Of a stretch of 64,000 nt of DNA, positions 57,940 to 64,000 are shown one piece after another (position 1 is the stretch's first letter; the number at the start of each line of letters is the position of its first letter). The notes under the pieces are model-generated. The model saw nothing but the letters and a program-made list of their open reading frames with translations. It had not been told where the DNA came from and made no database searches. Source of the stretch: Symsagittifera roscoffensis. Taxonomy: Eukaryota; Xenacoelomorpha; Acoela; Convolutidae. Made by a program: the position numbers and the translations under genes. The DNA is taken from positions 6,167,907 to 6,231,906 of the forward strand of contig NC_087068.1 of NCBI RefSeq assembly GCF_963678635.1. Reading direction: 5' to 3'.

Positions 57940-58810
57940 TTTTAGATATGCTCGATCAGTTTGCCCTTTTTGGCGTGATACACTCTCATCTTGGCTGCTC
58001 GAGTCGTGGCTATTATACGAAACCAGTCGTTGCATCCCAAAGCGTTTCTTACTTTCAGCCAGTGGGACTATCTCTCCTGCCTGTGGTGTCGAATCGTTCG
58101 CCTCTGCTTGAATTCCATCGCCACTCGTTTCGTCTCACCCACGCATCAATTCGGTTATTTGCCCTCCGTGCTTCCTCCCTCCTTGGGTCACCTTCATCGC
58201 CGTCTCTTCTTCGGTTTTCTGGTCCCGTGTTCATTCTTTTTTCGCTGTCGGCTTTCCCGCTCGATTTCCTTTTTTCCCGCTCGATCGGTTCGTCATTTGA
58301 CTGGGACTGTTCACTGCTTGGCCCGTGGTGCTTCGAGTGGTTGTCCGTCTATAAGCTCTGTCATTCGATGGTCCGCTGTTTACTTTGTCGCAGCCGTATC
58401 GAAAATATTTTCGCTGCTATCCTCGCTGTCCGAGTTCTATATGCCTCGAATCGTCGTTTTTTCCATTTTATCGAATTTTTGTTTCGGTTTTTTTCTTGAG
58501 GACCTGCGGTGTGGGTACCTTTGAAGTTTCTCCAGGAGCCCTTTTCTCGATGGCCGTCATTATCGCCACTGCTAATCACGCTTTCCTAGCTACAGCAGTG
58601 TTTTTAGCGTTATTGTATGTGCGCTTCTTGATACAATCTGGACGTTATAATTTTGTACCTGTTTAAGTTGTAGTCCCTTATGCGTTAGTACGTTGATGCT
58701 TATGGTCCAGATGCAGAATTTGCGAAGCGCCCTGTTTGCGAAAGTTGGGCTCTCTGTGGCTCTTCGGTCCATTTTAGCAGATGGTTCTTTTTGTTGATTT
58801 TGTACCGACA
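57940..58810 (-). other. GC-richer patch with decayed coding-like frame
   Basis: This is the most CpG- and GC-rich stretch of the host DNA. On the minus strand a Ser/Asp/Glu/Lys-rich reading (for example NSDSEDSSENIF near 58430) is punctuated by stops. Overlapping plus-strand ORFs (57948-58499, 57991-58524) are Ser/Phe/Arg-rich and look like shadows. Possibly a decayed exon or transposon gene. Confidence 0.3.
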
Positions 58811-59049
58811 ACGCTCCCTTATTTAAGTCGACTTGGTGATATGTTTGACCAATTCAGGTTTGATAGAATAAAATTTTGATAGGTTTTGCAGAATTGAATT
58901 TGCCTCCCGGCCATGATGCACTTCGAACAGAGAGTTTCAGTGTTGCTTTAAACCTTAGCGATGCGAGGGCCCTTCTCTAGCCTTTTCTCCAAGAGTTCCA
59001 ATTTTTTCGTCTTTCGCGTAGGTTAGTAATAAGTTTTTGAGACCATCTA

Positions 59050-60200
59050 TTGTCCGTTATACACAGCCGGTTGCGAGGTGGTAGTTTTTTGGCAACTTTT
59101 TAATTTCGAAGACTTCCCCGTTACAAAATGCTTTCACTTTGTGCGACATGAAGTTAGTTCTTTGGTCGACATCAAAATTTCTGGACAATCCTTGGGTGAC
59201 TGAAGTTTTTTTAAAAAAATTATACTTTTATCGAAACGATTACTTGCGCAGAGGATCGCCGAAAGCCAGCGCACAAAAAATAATCCACCGCTACTGTTTG
59301 ATTTATGATTGATGAAGAATTATTAAATAGACTGATTAAAGAGGATATTTCTTTGATTCATTTGAATGGTTGGTGGGTCCCCAAAATTGAGTTGTACTGA
59401 TTTTCTTGGCTTCCTTGACTTGGTACTTTCCCAAAAATGGCCACTTCCATTGAGTAGTTTGAGCAGGTGAGATTATACTCTCGGCAGTTCTCGTCTATGG
59501 AAACAACTGATCGGTAATTGTAAGGGTACTATATGTCTTATCGGCGGTAAACACATTCGACTTCCCGTAATGATGAAAAATAAGGTTGTTCACTGCAGTG
59601 TGCAAAAGTGTGGGATAACAAATTTTGCATCCATCCAAAATATGTGTCGGCCAATGCCGGTATGTACCTATATAGACTGTGAATTGATCCATGAAACTCT
59701 TCAAATGTGATAATGGGCGGTTCGGTTTTAGAACCTCTATCGCTTCTGTTTTCCAAACCACGGGTGCTACGTCCAATGGCATAATTTTTAATCGAATTAT
59801 TTTTGAGCGAAATAAAATTTTGTTAATTTCAGAGATAATTTTTTTCAACCAATTTTCAAATAATTTTCTCGTTGCGATGAAATCTACTGCTGATTTTGGT
59901 TACACCTAGTATATCGTCAAAAAACGCGTGTGCCAGCGCAAATTCAGACCGAATACAGTTCGTCACTGTTTGACACTCTGGGCATAGTTGTTAGCCCATA
60001 AAGTTTTGTTTTACACTTTTTTGTTACAGTTGACATTCCTTCCTCAATTTCCATGAAATTGAATCCAAGCCTCGCATCTGCGCTAAACGGGAGCTGATTG
60101 TATGTCTACATGATATCCATGGTTAAAAAATCGTACCCTTTTTTTTCGCGTAGAATTTGGCCCAATTGGTCCGTATATTACTCGATGTTCGGCTTTTGGA
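59050..60200 (-). pseudogene. Relic of a different Ty3/gypsy pol (RT to integrase)
   Basis: On the minus strand a decayed RT block (LTMDIM, stop, TYNQLPFSADAR) lies near 60130-60070, and an integrase core block with VDQRTNFMSHKVKAF lies near 59170-59100. The order is right for gypsy Pol. Stops and frame changes are frequent. Its motifs differ from those of copies A and B, so it is another family. The 59495-59848 stretch between them was not assigned to a domain. Confidence 0.55.
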
Positions 60201-60454
60201 ACTTATTCTTGTGATCTTGCATATTGAATTACCAATATTTGAGCTATAAATTTACTGGCTGTATGCTCGCTCAATCTCCGTAAGTTGGTTAAAAAAAACT
60301 ATGAAGTCGAACGCTAGAATTATAAAAAGTATTTATCGGTAAAAATCTCGGCAACTCAATAATTCATCATATTTTTGGTCAAGCGTAACATCATATAACT
60401 TCAATATTACGCTTGTTTCGGTACAAATCGGCGCAAGCTAGCCACAGGAACCGG

Positions 60455-60516
60455 TCGGTAATGTCCTTGAGACAAATTGCTCTTTTTGGCGGTCGGCTTT
60501 AATCAAGGCTGAACCG
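60455..60516 (-). pseudogene. Stray fragment of BEL/Pao pol
   Basis: About 55 bp (GTCCTTGAGACAAATTGCTC...TCAAGGCTGA) match 62206-62255, part of the BEL pol linker, although this position is 3' of the LTR start. It indicates rearrangement or a second BEL copy. Confidence 0.6.
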
Positions 60517-60519
60517 AAT

Positions 60520-60751
60520 TAGAACCAAAAAAAAAACAGTTAAAATAGGATATAACCCCCGTTTTTAGTACATTAATACATAGGCAAGTAGGGGACTCGA
60601 ACCTACGTCAACTGTTATGTCACACATATAATCGTCGTTAGCTTAGACCACTCGGCCAACTGTGCTTGTTTTTATAAGCATTTATACTCTGTTTTATATG
60701 CATCTCTACTCTGTTTTATATGCATCTTTACTCTACATTTGCGTTGCAACA
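60520..60751 (-). repeat. 3' LTR (part) of the BEL/Pao element
   Basis: On the minus strand a purine tract (G13 then AGGA) is followed by TGTTGCAACG at 60751, the usual BEL polypurine-tract and LTR junction. The LTR begins with short direct repeats (ACAGAGTA..ATGCATATAAA at 60680-60735), then the tRNA-like block. The far end was not located, so 60520 is a guess. Confidence 0.5.
60583..60665 (-). tRNA. tRNA-like / degenerate tRNA with intact pol III boxes
   Basis: The minus strand has a perfect A box (TTGGCCGAGTGG) and B box (GGTTCGAGTCC) about 55 nt apart and a plausible 83-nt span. The acceptor stem, T-stem and anticodon arm do not pair well, so a functional tRNA is doubtful. A tRNA-derived insert in the BEL LTR, or a SINE head, fits better. 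Confidence 0.35.
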
Positions 60752-61688
60752 TCCTCCCCCCCCCCCCCTGAAGAAGGAAGAACTGGAGCGAGCTTAACGG
60801 TCCGCCGAGTGACTTCACGGGTTGCGGTCTTAACAAGGGTGGATCGGGCGCAGTCATCTTGTCCGTAGTTTAGCTTGACGATTCGGGCGAGAGGGTAGTA
60901 CCCACGCGGACTATCGGGCTCAATCACCCAGACGAGATCGCCTGTCTTAAGAATGGAGTCAGAATGAGTGTGCCACTTGACACGCTTATTCAGTGAGGGA
61001 ACATATTCGCGAAGCCAACGAGACCAAATCGCGTTAGCATATGACTGCGCTCGCACGTACCTTTTCTTGTGGTCGAAGTGCTCCCCAGGTAAAAGCGAAG
61101 GAAAGCGTGTGGCATGTTGTCCAAGCAAAAAGTGGTTTGAGGTAAACGCTTCTAACTCACGTGAATCAGTACTAATGGAAGTGATTGGCCTCGAATCCAA
61201 AGCCTGCTCAACTAGGCAGAGTGTTGTTCCTAACACCGCTTCGGTGACTCGCCTACTGCTTAGTATGTCGTAAAGCACGCGTTTCACGCTTTGGACGAGA
61301 CGCTCATGTTGGGGTGCGCCTGGCGGGTTAAATTTCCAAGTAACACCTTTGTGTGCAAAAATGGTCGGAGCCATGCTATTCCAGCTCTTGATGCAGGCAA
61401 GTAGTTCCTTCTCCGCACCAGCGAAGTTCGTGCCGTTATCCGACCAGATTGTGCTTGGTGTACCACGACGCGCAATGAACTGTTCAATGTCCATGACGCA
61501 AGAACTGGTGTCCAGAGATGGTACAATCTCAAGGTGTACAGCCCTGGTGGTGAGGCAAGTGAAATGAAATCCCCATCTTTTTTCAGAGCTTCTGCGAACG
61601 GAACGTAAAGCGGTCCAAAGTAATCCACAGCCGTATGATTAAAGGGTGGTTGCGTGTATCCGAGACGTTCGACAGGTAAATCGGACAT
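60733..61688 (-). pseudogene. Integrase and C-terminal domain of BEL/Pao pol
   Basis: The core starts in the 61688-61284 ORF (PPFNHTAVDYFGPLYV, first catalytic Asp). A frameshift near 61570 moves it to the 61494-60733 ORF, with WSDNGTNF (second Asp) and PQHERLVQSVKR (Glu), the BEL-type signature. A conserved C-terminal domain follows with GDLVWV and GYYPLARIVKL. It ends in a Gly run encoded by the polypurine tract, with the stop codon inside the LTR. Confidence 0.85.
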
Positions 61689-61778
61689 AATAGGCTGGAT
61701 GGTACTTGCTTTGCGTATTATGCATGTTACTCAATGATTTTCGATAGACCAAATTAGTCGACGCAACCCAAGTATTGC

Positions 61779-62972
61779 TTATTTCATATTTAAAACGGAG
61801 TGCATGTAATCTAAACCTTGATGAAAATGCTTGTGGTGGAGGCTGCAGGCCAACAAACGAACTAGGGTATGTCTGGCGTCGAGTAATATTGGGTGCTTAG
61901 TATCAAACTCGGTTTTCACCAAGCGCTTGATCCGTCTAGAGGAACGAATGATACCAGCGGGACCAATAAATGGCGAGTATGTGGCAATTTTACTACTATT
62001 CTTAATAGGTTTGCCAGCGGTGAGTGTTTTTATCTCAACGGGGAAGGATTCCATGCGAGCAAGATGAATCAGGTTGCTTGCTGCAATATCAAGTTCAGTG
62101 GGGTCGGTGATTCGTAAGTCCTTACCACGAAAATGCTTATGTGAAGGCAGCATCCTCAACATAAAAGCGACTACTCGTAAAGGAACTGAACCTTTCCCAA
62201 TTAATGTCCTTGAGACAAATTGCTCTTTTTGGCGGTCGGCTTTAATCAAGGCTGAAAATGCTTGTGGTGGAGGCTGCAGGCCAACAAACGAACTAGGGCA
62301 TGTCTGGCGTCGAGTAATATTGGGTGCTTAGTATCAAACTCGGTTTTCACCAAGCGCTTGATCCGTCTAGAGGAACGAATGATACCAGCGGGACCAATAA
62401 ATGGCGAGTATGTGGCAATTTTACTACTATTCTTAATAGGTTTGCCAGCGGTGAGTGTTTTTATCTCAACGGGGAAGGATTCCATCCGAGCAAGATGAAT
62501 CAGGTTGCTTGCTGCAATATCAAGTTCAGTGGGGTCGGTGATTCGTAAGTCCTTACCACGAAAATGCTTATGTGAAGGCAGCATCCTCAACATAAAAGCG
62601 ACTACTCGTAAAGGAACTGAACCTTTCCCAATTGAATCCGTGTTCGGGATGTTTGATGGATGTAACATCGGTGACGAAGGAAGATGATGTCTCCAAGGAA
62701 TTATCAACATCACAAGAAGGACCCTTCAAACGAATTTTATTGATTCCACGTTCGTCGGGTATAAACGGCCAATCAGTAGCCCTGAGAATTCTCGGACGAA
62801 TAACCCAGCTGCTATCCTTGAGGGCTTCCGATGAAATCCCCCGCGTACCGGTATCAGCTGGATTATCGCCGCTCAGAACATGGTGCCACTTTTCAATAGT
62901 GGTCGATTCGAGGATTTCGCGGACACGATTAGCGATGAATTTAGGTATTTTTTCAATGTGGAGTTCAGCCAT
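61779..62972 (-). pseudogene. RNase H-integrase linker and zinc-finger region of BEL/Pao pol
   Basis: Near 62900 it reads FIANRVREIL and GDNPADTGTRG, conserved BEL linker motifs. A His-rich part (SLHHKHFHQGLDYMHSVL) of the integrase zinc finger is near 61830. A 431-bp tandem duplication (next entry) is embedded here, so part of the linker is present twice. Confidence 0.75.
61824..62640. repeat. 431-bp tandem duplication within BEL pol
   Basis: GAAAATGCTTGTGGTGGAGG begins both copies (about 61823 and 62254). The second copy stops at about 62634 after CTTTCCCAATT. Only a few substitutions separate them, so it is young. The duplication places a linker segment twice and disrupts the pol frame. 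Confidence 0.9.
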
Positions 62973-63327
62973 TCCAAAACTGTTGTACTATCTGTCCACA
63001 TGTAGACATGGTTAATGCTGACAGTACGGGCGGTCAGTATATCATCTTTCAGTCGTTTGGCGAGCAGAACAGCTTGAAGCTCTAGCTTCGGTATAGATAG
63101 CGCTTTCATGGGCGCAACAAGAGCTTTACCAAAGATGAAGGATATTTGAGTTTTGTGCGAACTCGAGAGTTGCGCACGCAAAAACCCAACCGCACAGAAA
63201 ACGTCCTGCGAGCTATCACCGAACATGTGGAGCTCAATTTGATCCACAGGCTCCGTGAATTAACAGAGAGAGGGAGACCGGAGTGCCACTGGAGAAATTT
63301 ATCTCTTATGTCTTCCGGCAATTCGTC
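62873..63327 (-). pseudogene. RNase H domain of BEL/Pao pol
   Basis: IELHMFGDSSQDVFCAVGF carries the first catalytic Asp. VAPMKALSIPKLELQAVLLA carries the Glu. VYMWTDSTTVLEWL carries the second Asp. A frameshift near 63240 separates it from the preceding PEDIRDKFLQWHSGLP segment. Confidence 0.82.
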
Positions 63328-63330
63328 GTC

Positions 63331-64000
63331 CTAACTTTGACCACTGATTTTCCAAATATCTTTAAGCAAAAGACGGGCTCTAACTGTGTATGGAGATACT
63401 AACCTATTAGGGTCAAACACAGAAGAGACAAAACTCAAGGCGGTTCGTTGAGTTATTGCCTTATCGAGAGGACGATCCACGCCTCTGCTAACAACCAATG
63501 TGTCTTTCACATGGTCCCACTTAGCCCCTAAGACTTGTGATGATTTTTCGGCACCGTTACATATTTTTTTGATGGGCGAAGACGAGGTTTCGCAATCCTC
63601 GGGGTTCATTGCTGAAGTGATTTCATCAGCATTACTGACAAGTTTAGTCAAATTAAATCCTCGCAACTTTAGTAACGAAACCAGATCGCGGCTACTTTTA
63701 ATTGCATGGGTAATGTTCTCGAACGAACCCAAGTAATCGTCTATGCAAAAGTTTTCATTTACGACTGAGGCGGCCTCAGGGTACGTGGACATATTATCAA
63801 ATGCTGTTTTTCGCAGCGCGAAATTGGCGCACGTAGGCGAATCCCGTGCACCGAATATATGACGAGTGTATTGATGAACTGCCACATCGGAAGTGGTATC
63901 CTCACGCCACAAAAAACGAAGTGAAATTTGATAGCGGGCGAGAACTCCTACCTGGAGGAACATACCTTGTATATCCGCGGAGACGGCGTACTTGTGTTGA
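63331..64000 (-). pseudogene. Reverse transcriptase domain of BEL/Pao pol (runs off the window)
   Basis: Contains the BEL-type palm motif FCIDDYLGS, an upstream FGARDSPTCANFALR block and downstream SFVSSVFDPNRLVSP and LLLKDIW blocks, followed by a stop at 63331. The N-terminal RT, protease and Gag would lie to the right of the window. Confidence 0.87.

Noticed and set aside
57948-58524. Two overlapping plus-strand ORFs of 183 and 177 codons
   Set aside because: They overlap in different frames and have Ser/Phe/Arg-rich readings typical of antisense shadow; neither has recognisable motifs.
63500-63736. Plus-strand ORFs opposite the BEL RT and linker
   Set aside because: They are antisense shadows of the clear minus-strand pol domains.

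Overview
The window is an AT-rich, repeat-dense stretch of a metazoan nuclear genome. I infer this from spliced host exons, a rhodopsin-type GPCR, Ty3/gypsy and BEL/Pao retrotransposons, and the absence of any bacterial-style operon or rRNA. I cannot name the species; a nematode-like invertebrate is possible but unproven.

Layout. (1) 1-17951: copy A of a very large minus-strand Ty3/gypsy retroelement; its 3' end lies left of the window. (2) 17952-38097: host and relic DNA. It holds the last exon of an NADPH-oxidase/ferric-reductase-like gene (+), several minisatellites, a decayed gag-protease relic flanked by direct repeats, and three to four exons of a GPCR gene on the minus strand in which the TM3-TM4 exon lies on a 1.4-kb tandem duplication. 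(3) 38098-57014: copy B of the same retroelement, complete from LTR to LTR (18,917 bp) with a 4-bp CTTG target-site duplication. (4) 57015-60450: flank, a GC-richer patch with decayed coding traces, and an unrelated gypsy RT-integrase relic. (5) 60455-64000: a damaged BEL/Pao element on the minus strand, with the 3' LTR carrying a tRNA-like segment, integrase, a 431-bp internal tandem duplication, RNase H and part of RT.

The element shared by copies A and B is the most interesting object. Read in its own (minus) direction it has: LTR, tRNA primer site, a long leader with two stem-loops whose outer pairs co-vary, a small basic ORF, one continuous Gag-protease-RT-RNase H-integrase frame, and then a 6-kb cassette of small overlapping ORFs. 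The cassette contains two tiny membrane ORFs joined stop-to-start (TAAATG), a Pro/Ser/Thr-rich ORF (here ORF Y), a virus-like class III envelope glycoprotein gene, and an unrecognised ORF of about 550 residues (here ORF X) whose ATG overlaps the env stop codon as ATGA. Both copies carry scattered nonsense and frameshift lesions, mostly at different places, so each ORF was probably intact in a common ancestor. The organisation is closer to a compact animal virus than to a normal gypsy element.
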